This document shows positions 23,851 to 32,780 of a DNA stretch of 64,000 nucleotides, in pieces (position 1 is the stretch's first letter; the number at the start of each line of letters is the position of its first letter). The notes under the pieces were generated by a model. The model was not told where the DNA came from. It did no database searches and worked only from the letters and a program-made list of their open reading frames with translations. Made by a program: the position numbers and the translations under genes. The stretch covers positions 372,001-436,000 of the forward strand of contig JAHBUS010000002.1 of the NCBI GenBank assembly GCA_019637955.1, given 5' to 3'. This DNA comes from Pseudobdellovibrionaceae bacterium (GTDB lineage Bacteria > Bdellovibrionota > Bdellovibrionia > Bdellovibrionales > Bdellovibrionaceae).

Positions 23851-24734
23851 GCCTGCAACCAGTAACCGACCCACTCGTCTTTTTCGAGACGGCGCACGAC
23901 TTTGAGGCCCGAGCCTTCAATGAAGTTTTCGAAGAAGTGGTCCTCACGCTCGAGCAGGATGCCGGTGAGAAACAGGTGGCCGCCGGGATTCAAGATGCGC
24001 ATGAGATCCGCTTTGATGCGAATCAAAACGCCATCGATGATATTGGCGATCACGACGTCGAAAGTATCGTCCACCTCTTCGATCAATTGATCGCGGATGT
24101 CGATATCGTCGAGCTTATTGAGTTTGATATTCTCGCGCGCCACGCGGCGGGCTTCGGGGTCGATCTCGATTCCGGCCACCAGGCCGAAACCGATGCGCGA
24201 AGCGAGCATCGCCAAGATCGCGGTGCCGGTGCCGACATCCATCAAGGTCATCTCTTGGCGGCCGGGAAGTTCTTTGGCGACTTTATTCAAGAAGGCCGAA
24301 GCCATCTTCGTGGTGGCGTGCGTGCCGGTCCCGAAGGCCATGCCCGGATCGATCAGGATCGCGTGGTGGGCGTCGACGGGTGAAGGGAGCCATGAGGGCA
24401 CGACCCAGTAGTCGCCCACGAGATTAAAGGCTTCAAATCCCTTTTTCCATTCGGCGAGCCAGTCTTTATTTTCTTCTTCGAGACTTTCCCAGCTGAGGCG
24501 TTCATCGAGTGCTTTGAGGCGCTTGAAGAATTCGTCTTCGGGTTGGGTCAAAAAATAGACGTCGATGTCGTGAAATTTAACGGGGATGAGATCGGGATCG
24601 TAGGTCAGATCCGGTTGCTGGTAAGCCAGGGCTTCGCTCACGCCCGTGGCCCCATGCTCGAACGCGATGGTGGTGATGATGTCTTCGAGCTGGCTCGTGA
24701 CTTTGTGGACCCGGACGCGAAAGTAAGAACTCAT
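23847..24734 (-). CDS. prmA: Ribosomal protein L11 methyltransferase
   Basis: A 295-residue SAM-dependent enzyme that methylates ribosomal protein L11. The N-terminal substrate domain (YFRVRVHKVTSQLEDII) is followed by the Rossmann domain with DPGMAFGTGTHATTKM, LMDVGTGTAILAML, VAGIEIDPEARRVARENIKLN and VIANIIDGVLI, the usual PrmA motifs. Both ends overlap neighbours by four bases, so hyp-prmA-rsmE form one coupled unit. The prmA-rsmE pairing is common in bacteria. Confidence 0.95.
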   Translation of the reverse strand: MSSYFRVRVHKVTSQLEDIITTIAFEHGATGVSEALAYQQPDLTYDPDLIPVKFHDIDVYFLTQPEDEFFKRLKALDERLSWESLEEENKDWLAEWKKGFEAFNLVGDYWVVPSWLPSPVDAHHAILIDPGMAFGTGTHATTKMASAFLNKVAKELPGRQEMTLMDVGTGTAILAMLASRIGFGLVAGIEIDPEARRVARENIKLNKLDDIDIRDQLIEEVDDTFDVVIANIIDGVLIRIKADLMRILNPGGHLFLTGILLEREDHFFENFIEGSGLKVVRRLEKDEWVGYWLQA

Positions 24735-25333
24735 TCCTTATGGTCAGCGACTTTTCCCATGGCTTCGGCCATTGAATCCATCACGGATCTCTGAATGACG
24801 GCCGGATTCAAGCTCGCGGTCGGTGGAGCTTCGGAACCGGGTTCTCGTTCGCCCGTCTCAGAGGTCGCTGTCTCCTTCTGGACGATTTTATGAACTGGCG
24901 GAGGGCTGTTGTCAACGAACGAGCCTTTGAGATCGATCAGATCGCCGCCCATGATTCCGGTCTGCTCCAGCATTGGATAAAGCTCGCGGCCGTAAGGTTT
25001 GTGCTCACGCGCAACGGCGATGCCGTGCTGAACAAAAATCACTTTGAGTTGGCCGACGGGGATCAGAAGTTCGCCGAAGGCTTGGGTGCCTGTCGCGTCC
25101 TTGACGTTCACTTTGCGAACCGCGCTCACGACGAGATTGGGTTTGAGGCCCGCTTCGCCGCCGGCGTTGATGTAGAAGTCTTTGTAAACGGGATCGGTGT
25201 CCGCGAGCGGAATGTTTCGGCGAACCTCGATGATGCGCACATCACCTTCGGCGGCGAACACTTCCCACGTGAAAAGCGCGACGAGCAGCGCGAGACCCGC
25301 GGTCAAAAAGATGCGTCCCAATTTTCCTGGCAT
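24731..25333 (-). CDS. Membrane-anchored/exported protein, FlgT-C-like domain possible
   Basis: A 200-residue protein with an N-terminal hydrophobic segment (about 8-27, perhaps cleaved after FAA). The region YKDFYINAGGEAGLKPNLVVSAVRKV, then FGELLIPVGQLKVIFVQHGIAVARE, resembles the small beta-rich C-terminal domain of the flagellar protein FlgT; the remaining 80 residues are polar. The ATG at 25333 has GAGGAGG six bases upstream. It heads the operon through prmA, rsmE, the RDD gene and rfaE2. The domain assignment is tentative; nothing links it otherwise to flagella. Confidence 0.7.
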   Translation of the reverse strand: MPGKLGRIFLTAGLALLVALFTWEVFAAEGDVRIIEVRRNIPLADTDPVYKDFYINAGGEAGLKPNLVVSAVRKVNVKDATGTQAFGELLIPVGQLKVIFVQHGIAVAREHKPYGRELYPMLEQTGIMGGDLIDLKGSFVDNSPPPVHKIVQKETATSETGEREPGSEAPPTASLNPAVIQRSVMDSMAEAMGKVADHKE

Positions 25334-25418
25334 AACCGTCCTCCTCATCCTGAGGGTTCATGCCATTTGTTTCGGAATGAGATGGCCGGAGCTGAAGGCG
25401 GCCTTGGTCGAGATCGTC

Positions 25419-26294
25419 TTAAGCCGGAGGCGCATTCGTGGGGATTTCGGGACGTCGATTCAGGACCAAAGCCGAGAGAATGAGGCCAGCCCCCACGCTC
25501 TGAACGGCGGAGAGGCGCTCTTGAAAGATCACGGCACCGGCGATGGTGGCCACCACCGGCTCGATCATCACCAGCAAGGAGGCGCGCGAGCTCGACATCT
25601 TTTGCAAACCCGAGAGGAACAGCGTGAGCGGTGCGATCGTGCAAATCACCGCAATGCCGAGCAAAACCACGAACCTCTCTGGCGGCCACTCGATCCAGGC
25701 CGTGGGAGAGGGATGATGGTAGAGCGCGAGGCCCAGGCTGGCGCCGATCATCACGTAAAAACTGGACGACAGCGGCCGCACGTCTTTTTGCACGACCCCC
25801 GAAATCAAGACGTAGCCGGCGTAGGCCAAGGCCGCGCCGATTCCGGCGATCACCGCCGACACTTTTTCGACGCTCCAGTCGCCCCAGACGAGAAGCACAA
25901 GTCCCGTGCCCGCGATCACGAGGCTGAGCGCCCGCAGCGGCGTCAGGCGTTCTTTCAAAAAGACCACGGCGCCGATATTCACGAACAGCGGAAAGGTGAA
26001 TAGCAAAAGGGCCGCAAGACCCACGGTGATGCCTTTGATCGAAACAAAGTACAGCGTCGAGAAAACGGCATAACCCAGAAGCCCGAGGAGGAGCGAGATC
26101 ACGACTTGCCGGCGTGGCAGGACCAGCCACTCGCGCTTAAAGATCGCGAGCGCCGCGCCCAAGACGAGCGCGGCGATTAAAAATCGAAACGTCAGAACTT
26201 CGCCCACCGAGAAGCCCAAGCTGTAAGCCCACTTGGCAAAAATGCCGAGAAAGCCAAAGCAGGCCCCTGCGAGAAGGACTTGAAGAGAACCCAT
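25419..26294 (-). CDS. EamA/DMT-family transporter
   Basis: A 291-residue integral membrane protein with about ten hydrophobic helices arranged as two EamA repeats (residues about 4-136 and 147-282). Typical features are LTFRFLIAALVLG, TVGLAALLLFTFPLFVNIGAVVFLKERLTPLRALSLVIAGTGLVLL and its counterpart SSRASLLVMIEPVVATIAGAVIFQERLSAVQSVGAGLILSALVL. The family exports amino acids, nucleotides and other metabolites; the substrate cannot be read here. It begins 9 bases after the pseudouridine synthase stop and is probably cotranscribed with it. Confidence 0.9.
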   Translation of the reverse strand: MGSLQVLLAGACFGFLGIFAKWAYSLGFSVGEVLTFRFLIAALVLGAALAIFKREWLVLPRRQVVISLLLGLLGYAVFSTLYFVSIKGITVGLAALLLFTFPLFVNIGAVVFLKERLTPLRALSLVIAGTGLVLLVWGDWSVEKVSAVIAGIGAALAYAGYVLISGVVQKDVRPLSSSFYVMIGASLGLALYHHPSPTAWIEWPPERFVVLLGIAVICTIAPLTLFLSGLQKMSSSRASLLVMIEPVVATIAGAVIFQERLSAVQSVGAGLILSALVLNRRPEIPTNAPPA

Positions 26295-26303
26295 GCGAAA
26301 AGG

Positions 26304-27149
26304 TTAGCGGCGTTTGGTGGCGGTGTCACGAGCGCTCGTTTTGAGCGACTTCTGACGGCCTTGATAGGTTTTCTTTTTACGAACCTCATCGGGCTCATCC
26401 GGCAAGAACACGCGTTCGGCGGCCACTTCGTTTAAGAAGAGCAGCTCGCCGCGGTCCATGGCCCCGATACGCAGACGGCCGATGGCCACGCGCTGGAGTT
26501 TCAGAACGTCGAAGCCGATCTTCTCGAACATCTGACGGATCTGACGGTTTTTACCCTCGGTAATGACGATTTTAAGCCACGCGTACTGGTCTTTACCGCG
26601 CTTGATACGCTCGACGCTCTTGGCGGCGACTTTGCCGCCTTCGATGGTCACGCCGCGCAGAAGCTTTTGGATCTTCTCTTCGGGGGGCTGACCATCGACT
26701 TTGACGAGGTAGGTTTTGGTGACTTCGGCTTTGGGGTGCATCACGCGGTTGGCGTAGTCGCCGTCGTTGGTGAGCAGCAAGAGGCCTTCGGAATCCCAGT
26801 CAAGACGGCCCACGGGGAACAGGCGCACGGGGAGGTCTTCGATGTATTCTTTGATCGTGGGTCGCTCGAGCGGATCTTCCATCGTCGTCAAGACGCCGGT
26901 GGGCTTGTAAAGAACCGCGTAGACGGGAGCCGCCTTGGAGCGAAGAGGTTTGCCATCGACGACGATTTTATCTTCAGAGGGGTCAACTTTGATGCCGAGC
27001 TCGTAGACTTTTTTGCCGTTTACGACGACGCGGCCTTCTTCGATGATTCGGTCGGCCGCGCGGCGCGAGGCCAAACCGCTATCGGCGATCAGTTTGTTGA
27101 GTCGAACTCGGGTGTCCGTGGCCGATTTTTGGGATTGTCGTTGTTCCAT
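26304..27149 (-). CDS. RluB/RsuA-family pseudouridine synthase
   Basis: A 281-residue enzyme that converts a uridine of rRNA to pseudouridine. It has an S4 RNA-binding domain (VRLNKLIADSGLASRRAADRIIEEGRV), then the catalytic domain: YKPTGVLTT, VGRLDWDSEGLLLLTNDG with the catalytic Asp, and EGKNRQIRQMF. The C-terminus is a Lys/Arg-rich tail as in RluB. RluB (23S U2605) is the most likely type, but RsuA/RluE/RluF share these motifs. GGAG seven bases before the ATG sits inside the upstream gene, giving a 61-base overlap. Confidence 0.9.
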   Translation of the reverse strand: MEQRQSQKSATDTRVRLNKLIADSGLASRRAADRIIEEGRVVVNGKKVYELGIKVDPSEDKIVVDGKPLRSKAAPVYAVLYKPTGVLTTMEDPLERPTIKEYIEDLPVRLFPVGRLDWDSEGLLLLTNDGDYANRVMHPKAEVTKTYLVKVDGQPPEEKIQKLLRGVTIEGGKVAAKSVERIKRGKDQYAWLKIVITEGKNRQIRQMFEKIGFDVLKLQRVAIGRLRIGAMDRGELLFLNEVAAERVFLPDEPDEVRKKKTYQGRQKSLKTSARDTATKRR

Positions 27150-28180
27150 TTGCTGTCTCCGGCCTCACGGGCGTCCTGAACAAAATCCAGGTGGCTGAGG
27201 TTGCCGAAGCGAAGTTCGGGAGTACTCGCCGAAGCCCGATTTTGGGGGCGGGGCGCGGCCATCTGATTTTCGAGATCTCTTAGCAGAAGGCGCAAAAGTT
27301 TGTCACCGTGAAACACGTACTCAAGGGCGTTTTGAGAGCGGACTTGCAGGTCGGTCACCTGGGCGGGATCCAGGGGTTCGCCGTGGCGTAAAAGATTCAG
27401 GGTGCGCTCGAGATCCTGGGTCAGTTGCACGTAGAACGGGTCGGACTCACGGCGTAAGAAGGTCTGCTCAATACGTTTGAGCGTGTAGAACAGGCGGGGG
27501 TACGACTCAATGGGCGCCATCTTGAACTCGTGGAACTTCTGGCAAATGTAGCCGCGAACCAGGCTCGCGCTGACCACCTCGCCGGTGCGCATGAACCGGC
27601 ACGTGACGAAAGGTGCAACCTCGAGCTTGAAGTGAAGGTCCTCTTCGAGATTAAGTTCAGAATCGTAATGAACCTCGAGATCCGTGCGCAGAGGCTCGAG
27701 ATGGCCTTCGCGCATGGTGAACTTGCGGTCGAACTGGCGCACGGTGAGGCTGCGGTCGGGGTGCAAGATGACCGCGAAAACCATTTTTTCGGTTTCGTGC
27801 ACGAGGCGAAATTTAGATCCGGTCTTTTGGTACTGAAACGTCAGGAATGAGTTGATCAGGTCCGCAAAGTCGCGCTTGGTCTCGACTTCGACCACTTGGG
27901 TTTCATTGGGCCAGCGCACGTGCTCAAGCCCGAGATTTGCCTGATGGATCACTTGGTACTGCTGCAAACACTGCTGCAGATCTTCGGTGAGCGAGACCCG
28001 GTTCTGAATCCAGTGCGGGTATTGCAGACAATCGTTGAAAAAGTGCGTGAGGATTGAGGGCGACCATGTCTCGTCTTCGCCGTGCAAATGCTGCAGATAG
28101 TTATGAAAGGTCAGCAGGCCCGGCGACAGCTGGAACTTTTGTGACGAAATGTACTTTAAGACCGAGCCAACATTCTGCAT
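27089..28180 (-). CDS. Conserved-looking hypothetical cytosolic protein
   Basis: A 363-residue protein without signal peptide or membrane helices. I do not recognise the family. It has a mixed alpha/beta middle (VVEVETKRDFADLINSFL, FRLVHETEKMVFAVILHPDRS) and a polar C-terminal 60 residues rich in Arg, Asn and Pro that overlap the start of the pseudouridine synthase gene. It is divergent from the coiled-coil gene at 28197 with only 16 bases between starts, so promoters must overlap coding sequence. Start as given is the first ATG of the frame; no strong ribosome site was seen. Confidence 0.72.
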   Translation of the reverse strand: MQNVGSVLKYISSQKFQLSPGLLTFHNYLQHLHGEDETWSPSILTHFFNDCLQYPHWIQNRVSLTEDLQQCLQQYQVIHQANLGLEHVRWPNETQVVEVETKRDFADLINSFLTFQYQKTGSKFRLVHETEKMVFAVILHPDRSLTVRQFDRKFTMREGHLEPLRTDLEVHYDSELNLEEDLHFKLEVAPFVTCRFMRTGEVVSASLVRGYICQKFHEFKMAPIESYPRLFYTLKRIEQTFLRRESDPFYVQLTQDLERTLNLLRHGEPLDPAQVTDLQVRSQNALEYVFHGDKLLRLLLRDLENQMAAPRPQNRASASTPELRFGNLSHLDFVQDAREAGDSKWNNDNPKNRPRTPEFDSTN

Positions 28181-28196
28181 ACTTAAAACGATAGGG

Positions 28197-28742
28197 ATGA
28201 CTCAAAGGATGAGTCAATTGCAAAGGATGGCAGAGATGCAAAAAGAGCTGAATCCGGATCTCTTCGGGGAGCCCAGCACCTCGAAAACCCGCACCGTCGA
28301 GGCTCCCAGCCCCGTGGCCACGATGGGTTTGCTTCACGTCAAAGAGGTCGACACCAAACTCGCCGAAATGCGTTCGCAGATGAACGTGATGATCGACAAC
28401 ATGAACCGCTTCGCGGTCCAGGTGAACGACGCGATGAAAGCCAACCATCAGCGCGTGGACAAAATGGGCGAGGCGATCCGCAAGCTCGAACAGAGCGACG
28501 AAGCGCTGACGTTGGACAACACGCAAAAGCTCAGTCAGCTGGCGCAAAAATTGGGCGAGCGCCGCACGCTCGACATGAAAGTTCAAGAGATGATCGACCG
28601 CCACAATTCGGTTTTGAAATCTTACGAACTGCGCCTGAGCCAATTGCAAAAACTGATCGCCGAACGCGAACAGCAAATCATGAACACGCAGTCGGCTTTG
28701 AACGAAGCAAAGATGGAAATCGCGCGGATGAAGCGCTTCTGA
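28197..28742 (+). CDS. Coiled-coil protein, unknown
   Basis: About 181 residues, helical and Met/Gln-rich, with a predicted coiled coil over most of residues 60-175 (VDTKLAEMRSQMNVMIDNMNRFAVQ, LSQLQKLIAEREQQIM). No signal peptide. Several in-frame ATGs occur within the first 50 bases (28197, 28209, 28230, 28239), so the exact start is uncertain. It is followed after 16 bases by another helical, but exported, protein, suggesting a two-gene unit. Confidence 0.7.
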   Translation: MTQRMSQLQRMAEMQKELNPDLFGEPSTSKTRTVEAPSPVATMGLLHVKEVDTKLAEMRSQMNVMIDNMNRFAVQVNDAMKANHQRVDKMGEAIRKLEQSDEALTLDNTQKLSQLAQKLGERRTLDMKVQEMIDRHNSVLKSYELRLSQLQKLIAEREQQIMNTQSALNEAKMEIARMKRF

Positions 28743-28758
28743 TTTTTTGGGAGGTTGT

Positions 28759-29109
28759 ATGAAATTTTTGATGGCTTTGATGGTGTCGCTCACGTTCTCG
28801 GTTTCAGGATTCGCTCTGGAAACCGTTGAAGGCGCGAAAAAAGATTACGAGGCGGCAAAAGTTGAAATGAAGGCGAAGCTCGATGCGCTGGATGCAAAAA
28901 TCGATCAGCTCAAAGCAAGCACCGCCGAAAAAAGCACCGCCGCCAAAGAGAAGACCTTGAAAGAGGTTCAAGAGACCCGTGACAAACTGCGCGCGGACTA
29001 CGAACTCATGAAGAACGAGACCGACAGCAAGTGGAAGTCGTTCAAAAAACGCATGGGACGCACGATCGACAAGCTCAACGCCAAAGCTCAAAAAGCCCTG
29101 AACGACTAG
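28759..29109 (+). CDS. Small exported coiled-coil protein
   Basis: A 116-residue protein with a signal peptide (MKFLMALMVSLTFSVSGFA) and a mature part that is a single Lys/Glu-rich helix (YEAAKVEMKAKLDALDAKIDQLKAS and following), probably a periplasmic coiled coil. GGGAGG lies before the ATG at 28759. A hairpin with a T-run overlaps the stop. No family recognised; similar small periplasmic helical proteins are often envelope stress or structural factors, but that is only an analogy. Confidence 0.75.
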   Translation: MKFLMALMVSLTFSVSGFALETVEGAKKDYEAAKVEMKAKLDALDAKIDQLKASTAEKSTAAKEKTLKEVQETRDKLRADYELMKNETDSKWKSFKKRMGRTIDKLNAKAQKALND

Positions 29110-29120
29110 GGTCGCTTTTT
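29091..29120. terminator. Imperfect hairpin between convergent genes
   Basis: AAAAGC at 29091-29096 can pair with GCTTTT at 29114-29119, with CCT/AGG pairing inside and a small bulge, followed by a T-run on the plus strand. It spans the stop of the coiled-coil gene and reaches the end of the minus-strand gene. Confidence 0.4.
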
Positions 29121-29709
29121 AGGGTTCGAGGAACCAAACTCCGAAGTCGGGGATTTGGCATCCCGTTTTTCCGGCAAAGGTGATGCGGCAAGTTTCAAAA
29201 AAAGAGAGCGTCTCGGTGCGTTTGTTTTTTTTTAACGTCAGGCCGTTGGTTTTTTCCAGGGCCTCGCGCTCGACCGCCAGATTCGGAAATCGATTGGTCA
29301 TGGTCGCGCCTTCCTGCAAGGACCAGCGAGAGTCTTCGATCTGTTTGAGAATCAGATCGAACGCTTTATCATAGCGGGGATCTCCCGGATGAATTTGGCT
29401 CCCCTTCACGAAGACTTTCCAGTTGTGCAGGTCCCGCGCGAGGTTCGGCGGTTGTGAGGGGAGTTTTGGAGATTCGGCCAGAAGGGCTTCCGCTTTCGCC
29501 TTCAGATTGGTTGCAGGCCGAGTCAAGCGCCCCAAGGTGTTTCGTTTTAATTGCAGAACATTGGTGTTGATCAAAAGTTCTTCGCGTCCGCCGTCTCCTT
29601 CGCGAATCAGGATCCGTTCTTGAAGGTAAGGTTGAGATCTGAGCAGACTCAAAATTTCATCGGCCCTTGCGGGGCCGGCCAAGAGCAAGAACAAAAGACA
29701 AAGTTTCAT
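29119..29709 (-). CDS. Small exported protein, unknown
   Basis: A 196-residue protein with a signal peptide (MKLCLLFLLLAGPARA) and an all-alpha-looking mature part. Two Cys near the end (ETCRITFAGKTGCQIPDFGVWF) could form a disulfide. GGAGG lies six bases before the ATG, which overlaps the protease stop as ATGA. It is the last gene of the dsbD-protease operon, so it may be a partner, inhibitor or propeptide-like helper of the protease; this is context inference. No family recognised. Confidence 0.75.
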   Translation of the reverse strand: MKLCLLFLLLAGPARADEILSLLRSQPYLQERILIREGDGGREELLINTNVLQLKRNTLGRLTRPATNLKAKAEALLAESPKLPSQPPNLARDLHNWKVFVKGSQIHPGDPRYDKAFDLILKQIEDSRWSLQEGATMTNRFPNLAVEREALEKTNGLTLKKNKRTETLSFFETCRITFAGKTGCQIPDFGVWFLEP

Positions 29710-30821
29710 TGAAGACCTCCGCATTCAGGTGGCTGAACGAGGCAGGTGTCCTCCGTGCGCGTGCGGTAGGCATTGCTCGTGCACCGGTGGTAGTAACCGC
29801 GGAAGCACCGAGGTTTTAAGATCGTTTCGGTGTGTGCCCGCAAGAGAGTCGTGGCGGGTCTCGGCGCGGACGAGCGGCGTGAAATCATGACCCGACCCGG
29901 CTCGTTCACGACAAACTTGCCCCAGTTGCGCGCGCTGGTTTGGGCGGCGGTTCCGGAGTAAAAGGTGGAATACCCCGGCGGACAAGTGAGAGCGCCGGTG
30001 GCGGTCGAAACTTCGTGCCTGGAGGGTGCCGTTCGGCATCCATCCGAGGAGCAATTGCAGTAAAGAACATCATCGCGATCTTCAAGGGCGTCCCATTGGT
30101 TGTTCATCACCGAGCCATCTCGTTCGGTATTTCGGCAGTCGTATCGGTACTGACTCGCCGTCGGGTCGTTTTCTCGCTGTCCATTGTGGGCTTTTAAGGT
30201 GCGCTCGTGATAGCCATCACAAAGTCCCATGAGGTGAAGAGCTTCATGAACGATCGTGGGACAGTCGATTTGACTCTCCCATTGAGAGGCGTTCGAGCGA
30301 AAATTTTGTTTTTCGATCCAGACGGTGTTCGACGGGACCGCTTCGTCGTTGGTCATGTTGAGATGCAGTTCGTTTCCATCGGGATCTTTGAGGCGACCCT
30401 GCATTTGACGAAAGCACTCCTGCGCTTTCTGGCTGAAGCGTTGATGGGTCTCGCCGTGACGGGGAAAATATCCAAAACCCGAGCCGAGACGGCCGTACTG
30501 CTCTTGAACGTAATCTTGGTTGCCCCAAAATCGAATGTTCAAATCGACCTTGTAGACCCGTGGATTGGTGGTGTCGCGGGTGACCCGGTAACGACGCGTG
30601 ACTCCCGTCGGTGAGTTGCGGCTGGCCTCATCGACCGTGCGAGACTCTCCCGGTTTCATGTCGGCGCAGAGCTGATCTTGACGAGCCTCCGCGATGCGAT
30701 CCAAGCCACTGAGTTCATGTCCCGGAGCCGATCGTGGGGAGCCACCACTTCGGGGAGCCATGTCCAATCGGGCCCAGGCCGCGCTGCTGATCACGGTGAG
30801 TAAGAGAACCCAGGACTTCAC
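29706..30821 (-). CDS. Secreted cysteine-rich metzincin-type metalloprotease
   Basis: A 371-residue exported protein (signal peptide to about Ala17). The zinc site is HEALHLMGLCD at about 192-202, that is HExxHxxGxxD with Asp as third ligand, as in snapalysin-like metzincins, and GSVMNN (about 236-241) can be the Met-turn. The mature protein has 13 Cys, several in the C-terminal region (CNCSSDGC; CFRGYYHRC; CLVQPPEC), so disulfides are likely. It is overlapped by dsbD on one side and by a small exported protein on the other. A role in degrading host or prey protein is plausible in a predator but not shown. Confidence 0.82.
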   Translation of the reverse strand: MKSWVLLLTVISSAAWARLDMAPRSGGSPRSAPGHELSGLDRIAEARQDQLCADMKPGESRTVDEASRNSPTGVTRRYRVTRDTTNPRVYKVDLNIRFWGNQDYVQEQYGRLGSGFGYFPRHGETHQRFSQKAQECFRQMQGRLKDPDGNELHLNMTNDEAVPSNTVWIEKQNFRSNASQWESQIDCPTIVHEALHLMGLCDGYHERTLKAHNGQRENDPTASQYRYDCRNTERDGSVMNNQWDALEDRDDVLYCNCSSDGCRTAPSRHEVSTATGALTCPPGYSTFYSGTAAQTSARNWGKFVVNEPGRVMISRRSSAPRPATTLLRAHTETILKPRCFRGYYHRCTSNAYRTRTEDTCLVQPPECGGLQ

Positions 30822-32629
30822 GGTGCCTCCGCTTTTTCTCTGAGGGCCTCGACCCGTTTCAAAAAGGCCGAGACATCCTCAAACTCGGTGAGGGTCAAAT
30901 CGTGATGCCAAGTTCCCTTGGCGTCATGAAAGACCACCGTCGGAAGACCGACGATCTTGTAGGTCTTTTTGAGTTCGTCCAGTTCAGGAGAGCTGTTGGT
31001 GGCGTCAAAGCGCAACAGGGCGAATCCCGCCGTGGCCAGTTTGAAGCGAGGATCGGCAAAGGTGATGTGCTCAAGTTCTTTACAGGCCGCGCACCAGTCC
31101 GCATAAAAGTCCAAGATCACGGGCTTGCCTTCACGCGCGGCTTCGGCCAGAGCCTCTTTTGAATAAGGCTTCCATTGATCCACATGAGGTCCCGGGGCGC
31201 TGATGTCATGGGTGTTGGTCGCCGTTCTGACATCAAAGAGGCTCACCACGATGAGACTGGCACCGATCAAGATCAACGCTTGGCAGAGGCCTTTGCGCAC
31301 TTTCTTCCAAGCGGTGTTGAGCTTGTCGTTGGTTTCAAAAGCGCCTTTCAGTGAACCGAGCAGGATCAGGCCCAAACCGACGCAGGCTTCGAACCATCGA
31401 GTGGGAACGAGTAGATCCAGGTAATAGTAGAATCCGCCGAGCATCAAGAGGCCGAAGAAGTGCTTCACGCCGTCCATCCACGCTCCGGATTTGGGAAGCA
31501 GTTTGGTGGCGCCGCTAAAAATGCCCAAGATTAAAAAGAGCTGGCCGAGACCCAGTGCAAACACGAAGAGCGCGCCAAATCCGAGCGCCAGATTCTTGGT
31601 CTGCGCGATCCACGTCAGCACGCCCACCAAGACGGGACCCACGCAGGGGCTGGCTACGAGACCCGCGATCACGCCCATCAAGAAAGCGCCGCCGTAGCCG
31701 TCGGCATGGGCGCGGCCCAAGCGGTTTTGCAACCACTGCGGCGGCTGAAGGTCGTATAGCCCAAACATCGAGAGGGCCATCGCCAAAAACACGATGCAGA
31801 CAAATCCCAAGACCCACGGCGAGCTCATCATTGATCCGAACAGCGCGCCCGTGCTTGCGGCGAAGACGCCCAAAAGCGAGTAGGTGAGCGCGATGCCCAA
31901 GACGTAAGCCACCGAAACCAATGCGTTCTGAAATTTCGTGCGCGCGTGGGCTTGGCGTCCAAGCACACTGAGCGTAATCGGGATCATCGGAAAAATACAG
32001 GGTGTGAGGCTTGTCAAAAAGCCCGCAATGAACAAGAAAACAAAAACAAAAATCAGGCTCTCTTTTTCAAAAATCTCGTGGACTGGGCGCTTAAAGAATT
32101 GATCCCAGCTCACCTCCGCCGACGTCGCCGGCAAGAGGGGCGGGTCGCGCAAGGTGGGCGGGGTTTGAAAGCTTACCGGCACTTCAAGCGTGGTCGGAAA
32201 AAGACAGAAGGTCTTTGTGCAGGCCTGGTAAGTCACGCGGATGATCAGCGGGTTGGTCTCGGCATCCAAATCGGCAGGGGCTTCGATCGGGGCGATCAGC
32301 GTGGCCTGATGGATGACGCCCAATTTCTTTTTCTTGGAAGTTTCGTCGAAGAATTCTTTGAGCGGAGTGATGCGGAACTGGCCGATTTTAAATTTTGACG
32401 CCTCGGTGGCCTTGACCACGAACTGATCCGCGTAGGCGCGATAACCTTCGGGGAGACGCAGTTCCAAACGAAGTTCGGCGCCTTGTTCGGGGCTCAGCAA
32501 AATGGGGTTCAGGCGGCCCGTGGCTTGAAGGGGATTTTCTTCATCGAGCGCACGTGCGCCCCAAGCCGGAGTCCATCCCACCTGAGCCGTGACTAATAAT
32601 AGAAGGGCCGCACGCGCCAAAAAAGTCAT
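30818..32629 (-). CDS. dsbD: Thiol:disulfide interchange protein DsbD
   Basis: A 603-residue membrane protein that carries electrons from cytosolic thioredoxin to periplasmic thiol proteins. Domains: signal peptide, alpha domain (about 25-165, with CTKTFCLFPTT holding the Cys pair), eight-helix CcdA-like core (about 195-475, TPCIFPMIPITLS and ASPCVGPVLVG with paired Cys) and a C-terminal thioredoxin domain with DFYADWCAACKELE. The ATG follows GAGG. It heads an operon whose second gene encodes a 13-Cys protease, so supplying disulfide isomerisation for that protein is a natural reading. Confidence 0.94.
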   Translation of the reverse strand: MTFLARAALLLLVTAQVGWTPAWGARALDEENPLQATGRLNPILLSPEQGAELRLELRLPEGYRAYADQFVVKATEASKFKIGQFRITPLKEFFDETSKKKKLGVIHQATLIAPIEAPADLDAETNPLIIRVTYQACTKTFCLFPTTLEVPVSFQTPPTLRDPPLLPATSAEVSWDQFFKRPVHEIFEKESLIFVFVFLFIAGFLTSLTPCIFPMIPITLSVLGRQAHARTKFQNALVSVAYVLGIALTYSLLGVFAASTGALFGSMMSSPWVLGFVCIVFLAMALSMFGLYDLQPPQWLQNRLGRAHADGYGGAFLMGVIAGLVASPCVGPVLVGVLTWIAQTKNLALGFGALFVFALGLGQLFLILGIFSGATKLLPKSGAWMDGVKHFFGLLMLGGFYYYLDLLVPTRWFEACVGLGLILLGSLKGAFETNDKLNTAWKKVRKGLCQALILIGASLIVVSLFDVRTATNTHDISAPGPHVDQWKPYSKEALAEAAREGKPVILDFYADWCAACKELEHITFADPRFKLATAGFALLRFDATNSSPELDELKKTYKIVGLPTVVFHDAKGTWHHDLTLTEFEDVSAFLKRVEALREKAEAP

Positions 32630-32733
32630 TCACCCTCTCTTCGTCCTGAAGGCGCTTTCAGTGTACTGGCAAAAGGGCGGGTTCATCAATCACGACCTCC
32701 GTCTTGATTTCAGCAACAGGCCTCCTAAGGTCC

Positions 32734-32761
32734 TCAGGTCTCTTTCGTCTCGTTCCGATAA
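32734..32761 (+). promoter_or_regulatory. Candidate sigma-28 promoter of motAB
   Basis: TCAGGTCT (32734-32741), a 12-base spacer and TCCGATAA (32754-32761). The second box matches the FliA -10 consensus GCCGATAA at 7 of 8 positions; the first is weaker (5 of 8). It lies 20 bases before the motA ATG. In many bacteria motAB are FliA-dependent, which supports the call. Confidence 0.5.
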
Positions 32762-32780
32762 CTTGCCTGAAGAGGTGAGT

